Shown piece after piece: positions 1 through 10,397 of a DNA stretch of 64,000 nucleotides; positions within the stretch are counted from its first letter, which is position 1, and every line of letters starts with the position of its first letter. This stretch comes from Caenispirillum bisanense (lineage in GTDB: Bacteria; Pseudomonadota; Alphaproteobacteria; Rhodospirillales; UBA2165): NCBI GenBank assembly GCA_945877815.1, contig CAMDWJ010000014.1, forward strand, positions 32,677 to 96,676. Reading direction: 5' to 3'. The translations under genes and the position numbers were made by a program. The notes beneath the pieces were generated by a model. That model had not been told where the DNA came from. It worked only from the letters and a program-made list of their open reading frames with translations, and searched no databases.

Positions 1-2
1 CG

Positions 3-245
3 ATCGGTATCTTCGCCCTTGGCGTCGCGGCGCAGGGTTGGCTGATGGGCCGCATGGACGCGGTCGGCCGCGCGCTCATGCTGATCGGCGGCCTGCTGAT
101 GGTGTTCTCGACATTGATGGAAGCGTTGTACGAGGCGGCGACACCCTGGCATCTGCATTATACGGACGGGCTCGGCGTCGTTTTCATTTCAGCTTCGATT
201 GGGGGGCAGTGGGGACGACGGCGGAAGCTCCGGTCGCGATCCTGA
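3..245 (+). CDS. C-terminal end of a membrane protein, possibly a TRAP-type fused permease
   Basis: The reading frame is open from the left edge (codons begin at base 3) and ends with TGA at 243-245, so only about 80 C-terminal residues are visible. They contain two hydrophobic stretches: one up to the Gly-Trp-Leu-Met near residue 14, and a second around the Leu/Ile-Gly-Gly-Leu-Leu-Met segment. The tail is Arg/Lys rich and fits a cytoplasmic end. The layout resembles the C-terminus of TAXI/TRAP fused permeases, but too little is present to assign a transporter class. It converges on the GNAT gene, whose stop lies 1 base away. The apparent Met starts at 38 and 45 are internal. Confidence 0.45.
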   Translation: MGIFALGVAAQGWLMGRMDAVGRALMLIGGLLMVFSTLMEALYEAATPWHLHYTDGLGVVFISASIGGQWGRRRKLRSRS

Positions 246-246
246 T

Positions 247-783
247 TTAATTCGTGCCGCGCCCGATGCGCAGGCCCGCAGCCAAATCGGGCCAGCCGTA
301 GGCGATTTCGCGCAGCTTCGTGCCCCACATCTTTTCCTCGCGCTCGCCGACCCGCTTTCCTCCCATGGCCTCGTAGAAAAATCGCGACGGGTTCGAGGCC
401 AAGACCCAGATGATCGCCGAGGTGAGGTGCCGCGCCTGGAGTTCGACAAAAACATGCATGAGAAGTCGTTCGCCGATGCCCCGGTTTTGATGATCCGGAT
501 GGACGTACAGGGTATAAACCTCGCCGGCGTAAGTACCGCTGCGCGCCCGATTGGGCCCCGCAGAACCGACAGCGACGATGCCGTCCGCGTCATCTTCGGC
601 GACGCAGACGATTTCGCCGTCGAGGCGGACCGCGCGCGTCCAATAACCTTGCTGCCGTTCGGTGGACATATTGATGAGCACGCGATCAGGCACAGTTCCC
701 ACGTAGGTCGAACGCCATGTCTCGACATAGATGTCGGCGATCCGCGCGGCATCTGCTTCGCGCGCGAGGCGGATCAGCGCCAT
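247..783 (-). CDS. GNAT-family N-acetyltransferase
   Basis: The 178-residue protein has the single-domain GNAT layout. An N-terminal helix-rich part is followed by the beta4/alpha3 acetyl-CoA motif at about residues 92-108 (Tyr-Val-His-Pro-Asp-His-Gln-Asn-Arg-Gly-Ile-Gly), where Gln/Arg-x-x-Gly-x-Gly binds the pyrophosphate of acetyl-CoA. Members transfer an acetyl group to small-molecule amines or protein N-termini; nothing here gives the substrate. The ATG lies 3 bases past the stop of the rRNA methylase gene on the same strand, so it is probably the last gene of the ppx-rlmE-guaB-rsmB run and translated by coupling. The protein is expected in the cytoplasm. Family assignment is firm, function is not. 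Confidence 0.85.
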   Translation of the reverse strand: MALIRLAREADAARIADIYVETWRSTYVGTVPDRVLINMSTERQQGYWTRAVRLDGEIVCVAEDDADGIVAVGSAGPNRARSGTYAGEVYTLYVHPDHQNRGIGERLLMHVFVELQARHLTSAIIWVLASNPSRFFYEAMGGKRVGEREEKMWGTKLREIAYGWPDLAAGLRIGRGTN

Positions 784-786
784 CGA

Positions 787-2082
787 TCAGTCCTCGACCT
801 TCTCGAACACGGCCACGAAAAATCCGTCGGTTGCATTGCGGGCGGGCGTCAGCGTCAAATAAGTCTCGTCGGTGGGGGCGTTCCCGCGCACGGTTGTCTT
901 CCAAACCTCGGCGATGGGGATGGCGCGGAACTCGGGGTTTGAATCCAAAAACAGATCGGCCTGTGCTTGGTTCTCGCCGTCGAAGATCGAACAGGTCACA
1001 TAAATGAGCCGCCCGCCGGGGGCGACGAGGTTCGCCGCCGCCGTAAGGATGCGCCGTTGTTCGGCCATCAATTGGTCGAGCCGCTCCGGCGTCAAACGCC
1101 AACGCGCACCCGGATTGCGCCGCCATGCGCCCGAGCCCGAGCAGGGCGCATCAACCAGGACACGCACGGCGCGGTCTTCAAGTGCTGCGAGTGCCGGATC
1201 GTCGAGCCCGGTGAGATGCTTGCGCGTGACGTTGCTGATACCGGCGCGCTTGAGACGCGCCTCGATCGCGTGCAGGCGGCGCTTGTCGGTATCGCAGGCG
1301 ATCAGCGGGCCTCCGTCCTTCATCATGGCGGCGAGCGCCAAAGTTTTGCCGCCGGCCCCCGCGCACAAATCGATGGTCATCCGGTCGGCCTTGGCGCCGG
1401 TCAGAAGGGCCGCGATCTGCGAGGCTTCGTCCTGCACTTCGACCAGACCATCTTTGTAGGCGCGCGCGACGGTCAGATTGGCGCGCTCGTTGACACGCAA
1501 TCCAATGGGCGACATCGTCGTCGCAACTGCGACGATCTCATCTTCGGCCAGGCGCGCGATGGCGTCGGCGCGATTGCCTTTGAGTGTATTGACTCGGAGA
1601 TCGAGAGGGGCCGGTCGGTTGAGTGCGGTTATTTCGCGGGCGGCATGCTCGCCCCACATCGTTTGCAGGATATCCAGAATCCACTCGGGCATCTCAAACT
1701 GTACGGCGGGCGGCATGTCGGACGCATCGACCGGAAGCCCGGCCAGGCGTTCGGCCATGATGCGTTCGTCTGGGCTCAGCGGAGCGGGACCGAAACGTCC
1801 GCCGTCGAACAATTCGTCAATGGCATCGACGGTGAGCCGGTCGTTGAGGGCTAGATCGGCGATGACACGTGCCCGCGGTTCGTTCGATCGCGTCCACCAA
1901 TCGAGATGCGCGCGCTTGCGCTCGATCGCGAATGCGCGCTCAGAAATGGCGCGGCGATCTTTCGATCCGATATAGCGCCGACTACGGAAATAGGCGGTGA
2001 CCAGCTCGTCGCCCGGCCGGGCGTTGGCGTCGATCGTTTCCAGGACTTCGATTGCCGCCGCGATGCGCGCAGCCGGGGTCAC
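787..2082 (-). CDS. RsmB/NOP2-Sun family RNA (cytosine-C5) methyltransferase
   Basis: The 431-residue protein has an N-terminal NusB-like helical region (about 1-100), then a Rossmann methyltransferase. The SAM-binding motif Asp-Leu-Cys-Ala-Gly-Ala-Gly-Gly-Lys-Thr is at 238-247. Both cysteines of the m5C mechanism are present: Pro-Cys-Ser at 313-315 and Thr-Cys-Ser at 363-365. By family it methylates a cytosine of 16S rRNA (C967 in E. coli RsmB), though close relatives act on other rRNA or tRNA positions. The start is GTG at 2082, with GAGAGG 4-5 bases upstream. That ribosome binding site overlaps the guaB stop, which argues for coupled translation. Being downstream of guaB fits a housekeeping operon. 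Confidence 0.9.
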   Translation of the reverse strand: MTPAARIAAAIEVLETIDANARPGDELVTAYFRSRRYIGSKDRRAISERAFAIERKRAHLDWWTRSNEPRARVIADLALNDRLTVDAIDELFDGGRFGPAPLSPDERIMAERLAGLPVDASDMPPAVQFEMPEWILDILQTMWGEHAAREITALNRPAPLDLRVNTLKGNRADAIARLAEDEIVAVATTMSPIGLRVNERANLTVARAYKDGLVEVQDEASQIAALLTGAKADRMTIDLCAGAGGKTLALAAMMKDGGPLIACDTDKRRLHAIEARLKRAGISNVTRKHLTGLDDPALAALEDRAVRVLVDAPCSGSGAWRRNPGARWRLTPERLDQLMAEQRRILTAAANLVAPGGRLIYVTCSIFDGENQAQADLFLDSNPEFRAIPIAEVWKTTVRGNAPTDETYLTLTPARNATDGFFVAVFEKVED

Positions 2083-2088
2083 GTCCTC

Positions 2089-4359
<2,271 letters not shown>

Positions 4360-4363
<4 letters not shown>

Positions 4364-5421
4364 TGGACGGCGTCCGTACCGGGCGTAGGCAGGCCCGCGA
4401 CGGTGCAACCGTCGGCGGCCATCAGTTCCATGAGAATTCCTTCGCGCAAGCCGCGGTCGGCCACGGTCAGCTTGCCGACCGGCCATGAGCGGCAGATCGC
4501 GTCCAGGATGGCGCAGCCGGGCACCACCAATTCCGCGCGCTCGCTGCCGATGCAGGGAATGGCGGCGCGGCCGCCGAAATCAAGGCTGGCGACATAGCGC
4601 GAGGCTTCGTCGAGCGATTGAAAATCGATAACCAGCCCGTCGACGCGCTGCCTCGAATATTGAGGCAGGCGAAGATAGACGGCGCCCAGCGTCGTGACGG
4701 TGCCCGACGTGCCGACCATCTGCACCTCGCCGCGTTCGACATGGGCGCGGATATCGTTCCTGGCGCAGAAGGGCGGGATGCGCGCGGCGATTTCGTCGAC
4801 CATTTCGGCATAGGCCGCCGCGTCGATTTCGCAGCCGGATTTTTCCGCAAGATTGACGACGCCGACCGGCATCGACATGACGTCGAGGATCTCGAAACTT
4901 TCGCCGTTGCGGCGATGGGCCCAGGTCAGCTCCGTCGAGCCGCCCCCGATGTCGAATACCACGGCATAGGGGGCGTCGCTCTTCAACAGGCTTTGGCAGC
5001 CAAGCAGCGCTAGGCGCGCTTCTTCCTCGCAGGTAATGGTTTCGAATTCGAGCCCGGTTTCGGCCTTGATGCGGGCGAGAAACCCGTCGCAGTTGGCGGC
5101 GCGTCGGCAGGCCTCGGTGGCGATATTGCGGGTCCGCACGACACCCAGATCGTTCAATTTGGCGGCACAGACCGACAAGGCATCGATCGTGCGCGCCATT
5201 GCGGTCTCGATGAGGGTTCCGGTGCGACTGACGCCCTCGCCGAGGCGCACGATGCGCGAAAACGAGGCAACGACACGGAATCCGCCTGCATCGGGCCGCG
5301 CAATCAGCAGCCGGCAATTGTTGGTGCCGAGATCCAGCGCCCCGTACAATGGATCGCGGCGCTTCTGGCTGAGTCCAAATTTGGATCTCCGCCGCCAATT
5401 GGCGGTGGTTCCGCGCGTCAT
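4360..5421 (-). CDS. Ppx/GppA-family exopolyphosphatase or pppGpp phosphatase
   Basis: The 353-residue protein belongs to the actin-like ASKHA fold. The first phosphate loop is Ala-Leu-Asp-Leu-Gly-Thr-Asn-Asn-Cys near residue 30, and the second is Asp-Ile-Gly-Gly-Gly-Ser-Thr-Glu-Leu. Members remove terminal phosphate from polyphosphate or the gamma phosphate of pppGpp; the short form here, lacking the HD-like C-terminal domain of E. coli Ppx, is typical of alphaproteobacteria and cannot be split between the two by eye. ATG at 5421 is preferred over the TTG at 5436. It is first in a minus-strand series with rlmE (4-base overlap), a pairing seen in many alphaproteobacteria. Confidence 0.88.
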
Positions 5422-5533
5422 GTCTCGGTCATCCAATGTTCACGGGCGAGGGTAGCCCGGAATTCCGCAGATTAGAACCCGCAAATGATCCCCTTCAAAT
5501 TCCCGGACTGGCATGCTAAAGAGCGCGCCTTGC

Positions 5534-5610
5534 TGGGGAGTAGCTCAACTGGCTAGAGCGTCGGATTCTGACTCCGAAGGTTGAGGGTTCAATTCCTTCC
5601 TCCCCAGCCA
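5534..5610 (+). tRNA. tRNA-Gln (anticodon CUG), CCA encoded
   Basis: A complete cloverleaf can be folded by eye. The 7-bp acceptor stem is TGGGGAG with CTCCCCA. The anticodon stem TCGGA/TCCGA holds the seven-base loop TTCTGAC, giving anticodon CTG at 5568-5570. The T arm is GAGGG-TTCAATT-CCTTC, followed by discriminator G and CCA at 5608-5610. It reads CAG glutamine codons. It is transcribed toward the glycosyltransferase block. No integrase or duplicated tRNA end was found beside it, so there is no sign that it serves as an attachment site. Confidence 0.95.
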
Positions 5611-5736
5611 ACATCGCCGATCGCCACTCGTCGCAATTTCAACGTGTAGGCCGACCGATTTTTATCCCCTCGCAAAATTCAATCGATTCGCTTAATTGTC
5701 TAATTAAGCAATATGCGAATAATGCTGGGGTGATGG

Positions 5737-6702
5737 GTGGGCGACACTGCGGCAATTGACAGCGGGGCCCCCAGCCCTGAGATCGACGTGTCGTTCGTTG
5801 TGACGGTCTACAACAAGGCCCCCTTCATTTCCGGCATGGTCGAATCGCTGCGCCGTCAAGGCGACCCGGCCCGCTTCGAGTATATCTTTGTCGATGACGG
5901 GTCGATCGACGGTTCCGGCGAACGGATTGCGGGTGCGACGCGGGACCTGCCGCGCGTGACGATCGTTCGCCAGGAGAATGCCGGCCCGGCCATATCGACG
6001 AATGTCGGCGTGAGGCATGCGCGCGGGACATATGTTAAGTTGCTGGATGCCGACGATCGCCTGGTGACCGGGATCACGCCCTTGCTCCGTGACGAGTTGC
6101 ACAGCAGCGGCGCCGATCTGTTGATTGGGCATCTCGCCACCTATCGATTGGGCGGAATCATGTCCGATGACGTGCCGTCGGTCGGCCGGGTTCAGGAACT
6201 GGAAGACCCATTGATGACCATTCTTGAAACGGGTCTGAGCAATACCAGCGCCACAATCTTCCGGCGCGAAGCCTGTCTCGCGGCCGGCGGATGCGATGAA
6301 ACAGTCTTTGTTCAAGACTATTCGATGTTTCTTCGCATGGCGCGTCGCAGCCGATTTTTGACCTCCAATGCGGTTTTTGCGTATGTGCCTGAGAATGCTA
6401 CCGGACGGGTCTCCAGCATGGCCGGGCAGACCTTGCACGACACGAATCGCGCCTTATCGAATCTTATTGTCTCCGAGCCGGACCTTCCCGCGCGTTACAA
6501 GCTGGTGGCGATGCGCCGTGCGGCGGGCCGCGCATGGAAATGGGCGCTGCGCCATCGCGGCGCGACCCTGTTGTCGTGTCCCTTCTTCGTCCACGCGATC
6601 AGCCGGCTGCCGATCGCGGCTTTGGCGCCTTGGGTCCTGCGCCATGCTTGCCGTCCGTTTAGGGCCGATACCGCGTTGCGTTTTCCGGGGCCGCCGGTAT
6701 GA
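5737..6702 (+). CDS. Family 2 glycosyltransferase
   Basis: The 321-residue protein is a GT-A enzyme. The nucleotide-binding Phe-Val-Asp-Asp-Gly-Ser is at 51-56 and the metal-binding Asp-Ala-Asp-Asp at 104-107. There is no transmembrane segment, so it is probably a soluble or peripheral enzyme using a nucleotide sugar on the inner face of the membrane. The C-terminal third is basic and may contact lipid. The start is GTG at 5737; the nearby ATG codons are out of frame. It overlaps the next gene by ATGA, so glycan transfer and deacetylation are probably co-expressed. Donor and acceptor sugars cannot be told. Confidence 0.88.
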   Translation: MGDTAAIDSGAPSPEIDVSFVVTVYNKAPFISGMVESLRRQGDPARFEYIFVDDGSIDGSGERIAGATRDLPRVTIVRQENAGPAISTNVGVRHARGTYVKLLDADDRLVTGITPLLRDELHSSGADLLIGHLATYRLGGIMSDDVPSVGRVQELEDPLMTILETGLSNTSATIFRREACLAAGGCDETVFVQDYSMFLRMARRSRFLTSNAVFAYVPENATGRVSSMAGQTLHDTNRALSNLIVSEPDLPARYKLVAMRRAAGRAWKWALRHRGATLLSCPFFVHAISRLPIAALAPWVLRHACRPFRADTALRFPGPPV

Positions 6703-7412
6703 CCTTCGGCGCGACGCTCGATAAACTCGTCCGCACCGCGCGCGGTCTTCCGGTTCCCGTCCTCCATCGTTTATCAGAGGCCGGTGGGGTTGCCTTGACG
6801 ATCGACGACGGACCGACACCTGACGCGACGCCAGGCATTCTCGAAGCGTTGCGGCGCCATAAAGCGGTTGCGACCTTTTTCGTCAGCGGCGAGCGTGCCG
6901 CCGCTCAGCCGGAGTTGTTGGCTGCAATGGTCGGCGATGGCCATCGGGTCTGCAATCATGGCTTCGCCCATCTGCGTCTCGATCAATTGGATGAAGCGGC
7001 GGTCGCAGCCGATCTGGATCGGGCGGAAAAGGTGCTGGGGCGGGCGAGACCAGCACCATCGCCATATCCGCTGCGCCTGCCGTTCGGCGAGGGATGGCGT
7101 TCGCGCTCGCTCCATCGCGCGCTTCTCGCCTGGCACTCCGATGTCCGCATCGTACATTGGACCCGGCACGCCCACGATTGGGAAATTGTGGGGCGATGCC
7201 AATCCTCGGCCGATCTCGGTCACGAATGTCGCCGTGCCGCAGCTGAACTGACCGCGTCCAAAGGTTTGCCCGGCGCTATTTTGCTAGCCCACGATCGGCC
7301 GATCGATGCGACTCATCCCTTGAGCGGGGCGGCATCCGTGATCTTCATCGAGCATGTGTTGGAGATGCTCGCACAAGCGGCAATTCCAACGCTTCCTTTG
7401 CGAGTGCAGTAA
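6699..7412 (+). CDS. Polysaccharide deacetylase (NodB-homology, CE4)
   Basis: The 237-residue protein carries the CE4 metal-dependent deacetylase motifs in order: Thr-Ile-Asp-Asp-Gly (Asp-Asp at 36-37), His-Gly-Phe-Ala-His (His87 and His91, metal ligands), Arg-Leu-Pro-Phe-Gly, a Trp-bearing motif 4, and Leu-Ala-His-Asp near the C-terminus. Such enzymes remove N- or O-acetyl groups from amino sugars. No signal peptide is visible, which is unusual for enzymes acting on exported polymers and suggests a cytoplasmic or lipid-linked substrate. It starts inside the stop of the glycosyltransferase gene. The substrate is inferred to be the product of that enzyme. Confidence 0.88.
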   Translation: MTFGATLDKLVRTARGLPVPVLHRLSEAGGVALTIDDGPTPDATPGILEALRRHKAVATFFVSGERAAAQPELLAAMVGDGHRVCNHGFAHLRLDQLDEAAVAADLDRAEKVLGRARPAPSPYPLRLPFGEGWRSRSLHRALLAWHSDVRIVHWTRHAHDWEIVGRCQSSADLGHECRRAAAELTASKGLPGAILLAHDRPIDATHPLSGAASVIFIEHVLEMLAQAAIPTLPLRVQ

Positions 7413-7416
7413 TTCA

Positions 7417-8040
7417 ATGCCCAGACCCTATTATCTTCGAAAGAAATTCCTGAAGCGCAAACTCGAGGAGAAAATTCTTTTCCCTCTCGGATTCTTGAAC
7501 GTTCATTGGACGCGCGTGATCCAGTATCGCGATTGTTTCGATTTCATCCGCACGCTGGGGCCCGAGAACCTCGACGTTCTGGAGATATCCGCGGGCCACT
7601 ATTGGCGTGAGGAATTCGCCTTCAAGAGCTTCAGCGAAACTCAGTATCCGGACTACGATCTGGAAAAGGGACCGCTGCCCCGGCAGTTCGATCTTATTAT
7701 CGCCGACCACGTCCTGCTGCATCTCGATCATCCGGTGCAGGGCGTCGCCAACATGCACGCAATGCTCAAGGAGGGCGGCCACTGCATCGTGACGACACCG
7801 TTCCTCATCAAGGCGAACCTGCCGCCACAGGATGTGTCGCGCTGGACCGAACGGGGCCTCGCCAATGTAATGGAGGATGGCGGGTTCGAGCGGGCTAATA
7901 TCCGCACCGCGTCGTGGGGCAATCGCGCCTGCGTGGTCTCCAACTTCCGGCGCTGGACGCCCTACGGCTTCGGCTGGTTCAAATCGTTGAAAAATGAGCC
8001 AGATTTTCCTGTCTCGGTGTGGGCAATCGCGAAGCGCTGA
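7417..8040 (+). CDS. SAM-dependent methyltransferase-like protein
   Basis: The 207-residue protein has the shape of a class I methyltransferase: Leu-Glu-Ile-Ser-Ala-Gly in the place of motif I, and Phe-Asp-Leu-Ile-Ile-Ala-Asp-His-Val-Leu-Leu-His-Leu (motif IV), then a Lys-Glu-Gly-Gly strand and a wing region ending in Trp-Ala-Ile-Ala-Lys-Arg. Motif I is degenerate (Ser-Ala-Gly rather than Gly-x-Gly-x-Gly), so SAM binding is likely but not certain. The basic N-terminus (Leu-Arg-Lys-Lys-Phe-Leu-Lys-Arg-Lys) may bind membrane or glycolipid. The ATG at 7417 is 4 bases after the deacetylase stop. Members of such clusters usually decorate surface sugars; that role is inference. Confidence 0.75.
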   Translation: MPRPYYLRKKFLKRKLEEKILFPLGFLNVHWTRVIQYRDCFDFIRTLGPENLDVLEISAGHYWREEFAFKSFSETQYPDYDLEKGPLPRQFDLIIADHVLLHLDHPVQGVANMHAMLKEGGHCIVTTPFLIKANLPPQDVSRWTERGLANVMEDGGFERANIRTASWGNRACVVSNFRRWTPYGFGWFKSLKNEPDFPVSVWAIAKR

Positions 8041-8078
8041 GGCATTATGCCCCCGGCCGGAAAATGCAGGAGGGCGCC

Positions 8079-9011
8079 ATGGGAACATCCGATAGAATGG
8101 GCGGGGTTTATTCTCCGGTCATTACGCCATTCGATCGTAATTTGAATCCCGACGCGGCGCGCCTCGTCGCTCAGTGCCGCTGGCTGCTAACCCAGAATGT
8201 CGGTCTCGCGGTGTTCGGCACCAACAGCGAAGCCAATTCGCTGTCGGTGGATGAAAAAATCGACCTGTTAGATGCACTGGTCGATGCCGGCCTGCCGCCG
8301 GCCCGCATGATGCCGGGAACCGGCTGCTGTGCCGTAACCGAGTCCGCGCGATTGACCGCGCATGCCGTGAAACTTGGTTGTGCCGGTGTCTTGATGCTGC
8401 CGCCCTTCTATTACAAAGGCGTCAGCGACGATGGCTTGTTCGCGTCTTTTTCCCAGGTGATCGAACGGGTCGCCGATTCCAAGCTGCGGGTCTATCTCTA
8501 CCATATCCCGCCGGTCTCCAACGTACCGCTATCGCTCGCTCTGATCGAACGATTGATCAAGGCCTATCCCGACATGGTCGTCGGCATCAAGGATTCGTCG
8601 GGCGACTGGGCGAACACCAAGGCGATGCTGGACGCCGGATGGGACAATTTCGCGATCTTTCCGGGCTCCGAGAATTTCCTGCTCGCAGCACTTCGGCTTG
8701 GCGGTGCCGGCTGCATCTCAGCGACGGCCAATGTCAATCCGGCGGCGATCCATGCGCTCTATGCCAACTGGCAAGCGCCGGACGCCGATCAGCAACAGGC
8801 TGCGCTCGACAAGATCCGCTCGCTGTTCTCCGGCTATGTCATGATCCCGGCGCTCAAGGCTGCGGTCGCACACTATTCGGGCGATCCGACTTGGATGAAG
8901 GTGCGCCCGCCGCTCGATGCCATGACTGCGGCGCAGCAAAGGGCTTTGGTGGACAATCTCGATGTGGCCGGATTCAAGATGCCGGGGCTGATGGCTCGGG
9001 CCGCGGAATAG
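8079..9011 (+). CDS. DapA/N-acetylneuraminate lyase superfamily aldolase
   Basis: The 310-residue TIM barrel has the Schiff-base lysine in Val-Gly-Ile-Lys-Asp-Ser-Ser-Gly-Asp (Lys171) and the catalytic tyrosine in Tyr-Leu-Tyr-His-Ile-Pro-Pro (Tyr141). The usual Gly-Thr-Thr-Gly-Glu carboxylate-binding loop reads Gly-Thr-Asn-Ser-Glu-Ala-Asn-Ser, so true dihydrodipicolinate synthase is unlikely. Relatives with altered loops include 2-keto-3-deoxy acid aldolases and dehydratases. The next gene encodes a LigI-like lactonase 3 bases downstream, which suggests a sugar-acid or aromatic-derived keto acid pathway. The start is ATG 8079 with AGGAGG upstream; the frame opening at 8019 overlaps the previous gene. 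Confidence 0.85.
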   Translation: MGTSDRMGGVYSPVITPFDRNLNPDAARLVAQCRWLLTQNVGLAVFGTNSEANSLSVDEKIDLLDALVDAGLPPARMMPGTGCCAVTESARLTAHAVKLGCAGVLMLPPFYYKGVSDDGLFASFSQVIERVADSKLRVYLYHIPPVSNVPLSLALIERLIKAYPDMVVGIKDSSGDWANTKAMLDAGWDNFAIFPGSENFLLAALRLGGAGCISATANVNPAAIHALYANWQAPDADQQQAALDKIRSLFSGYVMIPALKAAVAHYSGDPTWMKVRPPLDAMTAAQQRALVDNLDVAGFKMPGLMARAAE

Positions 9012-9014
9012 ACG

Positions 9015-9851
9015 ATGGCCTATCGCTATGCCAGCGGCGCCAAGGCGCGCGTCGTTGCGCCGCCGCGCGCCACAGATACGCATATGCATATCTATGAGCC
9101 GGGCTATGCCATGGCGTCGAGCGCGATCATCCCACCGCAGGACGGTCCCCTCGCCGATTACCGCGAACTGCAATCACGTCTCGGCCTCAGCCGTGTCGTC
9201 GTCGTACAGCCTTCGACCTATGGATTGGATAATAGCTGCACCTTGGATGCGGTGGCGAAGATCGGCGTCGGCGCGCGTGCGGTTATTTGCGCCAACGATA
9301 AAACGAGTGACGCTGAGCTACGACGCTTCCACGACCAAGGTGCGCGCGGCATCCGATTTTTCATGATGCCCGGTGGACCGGTCGGTTGGGAGATGCTGGA
9401 CGGGTTGGCGTCGCGCGCGCGCGATCTCGGCTGGCATATTCAGTTGCAACTGGATGGACGGACTTTGCCGGATCGTATGCCCCAGCTTGCGCCCATCTCC
9501 GATCTTTTGGTCATCGATCACGTGGGGCGCTTCATGGAGCCGGTCGCCACGGACAGCGATGGCTTTAAGGCCCTGTTGCGTCTGGTCGACGGCGGAGCCT
9601 GGGTGAAACTCAGCGCGCCCTATGAAAGCTCGAAAGCAAAAGCGCCGTGGTCCGACATCGGACTGCTCGCCAAAGCTTTGGTGAAACGCGCGCCCGACCG
9701 CATGGTCTGGGCGACCAATTGGCCGCACCCGATGCAAGAGCCCAAGCCGGACGATGCGATCCTGCTCGATATGCTGCTCGATTGGGTCCCGGACGAAACG
9801 ATGCGCGCAAAAATCCTCACCGACAATCCAGCCAAGCTTTACGGTTTTTAG
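9015..9851 (+). CDS. Amidohydrolase-2 family lactonase, LigI/galactarolactone isomerase-like
   Basis: The 278-residue protein belongs to COG3618-type amidohydrolases. It shows the N-terminal metal motif Thr-Asp-Thr-His-Met-His, the His of Val-Ile-Asp-His-Val-Gly-Arg, and the C-terminal Trp-Ala-Thr-Asn-Trp-Pro-His. The Asp that usually precedes the last strand end is replaced by Asn (Thr-Asn-Trp-Pro-His), as seen in several COG3618 proteins. LigI hydrolyses 2-pyrone-4,6-dicarboxylate and the related Gli isomerises galactarolactones without metal. Co-translation with the DapA-like gene favours the sugar-acid reading, but the substrate is unproven. It ends overlapping the convergent DUF2846 gene by 4 bases. 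Confidence 0.83.
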   Translation: MAYRYASGAKARVVAPPRATDTHMHIYEPGYAMASSAIIPPQDGPLADYRELQSRLGLSRVVVVQPSTYGLDNSCTLDAVAKIGVGARAVICANDKTSDAELRRFHDQGARGIRFFMMPGGPVGWEMLDGLASRARDLGWHIQLQLDGRTLPDRMPQLAPISDLLVIDHVGRFMEPVATDSDGFKALLRLVDGGAWVKLSAPYESSKAKAPWSDIGLLAKALVKRAPDRMVWATNWPHPMQEPKPDDAILLDMLLDWVPDETMRAKILTDNPAKLYGF

Positions 9852-10321
9852 AACCAGGATCTGATCTTCGCCTCGATCACCATCGTGGTCGCGATTTCGC
9901 CCTTTGCCGTTTCCTCGGGCACGACGACGACGTTCGTCAGTTTATCGTTCAATCCGGGCTGATCCTTTACCTCGACGAGATAACGCAGATAGGTATTGCC
10001 GCCGCTGGTTATGTCGATCGCGAGATCGACCTTGCCAGTCGGCGAGAGATAGCTGACCGTGTGGCGACCGGCTGAGACGTCGACGTAGAAGACCGTATTG
10101 TAATAGGTTTCAGCGACATCGTTGCCGTCCAGGACGAATGTGCGCGACATCGGATAGGGCGCCGCAGCGCTCGGACGATAGACCCAGATACGGCCCTCGC
10201 CGGCTTTGACTGCCGGAATGCTCGATTGGATCTCAGAATATCTCGGACCCGCCACGCAGGCGGACAGCAATAAGAATATCGCAACGGCCGCCGCGGCGGC
10301 GCGCGCCAGTCTGTAGGTCAT
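9848..10321 (-). CDS. DUF2846 lipoprotein
   Basis: The 157-residue protein starts with an Arg-bearing hydrophobic signal ending in the lipobox Leu-Leu-Ser-Ala-Cys at about residues 18-22, so it should be lipid-anchored after cleavage before Cys22. The mature part matches the DUF2846 pattern: Ile-Trp-Val-Tyr-Arg-Pro at the start, a central Leu-Asp-Gly segment, and Tyr-Leu-Arg-Tyr near the end, all beta strands. Function of the family is not known. It is transcribed alone, convergent with the lactonase gene and divergent from the amidohydrolase gene at 10398 with about 76 bases between them. Confidence 0.85.
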   Translation of the reverse strand: MTYRLARAAAAAVAIFLLLSACVAGPRYSEIQSSIPAVKAGEGRIWVYRPSAAAPYPMSRTFVLDGNDVAETYYNTVFYVDVSAGRHTVSYLSPTGKVDLAIDITSGGNTYLRYLVEVKDQPGLNDKLTNVVVVPEETAKGEIATTMVIEAKIRSWF

Positions 10322-10397
10322 GATTTTCCCCCAATTTGAAGACTGCCCGCTTTCATTCTACAAGACGTCATAAGCACGAACAAACGGGAGACTTCAT

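Noticed and set aside
967..1854. 295-codon plus frame inside the rsmB-like gene
   Set aside because: It overlaps a well-supported RNA methylase and has no motif.
5534..5736. tRNA-Gln as integration site for a glycan island
   Set aside because: No integrase, no repeat of the tRNA 3' end downstream within the window, and no change in gene style that would mark an island border.
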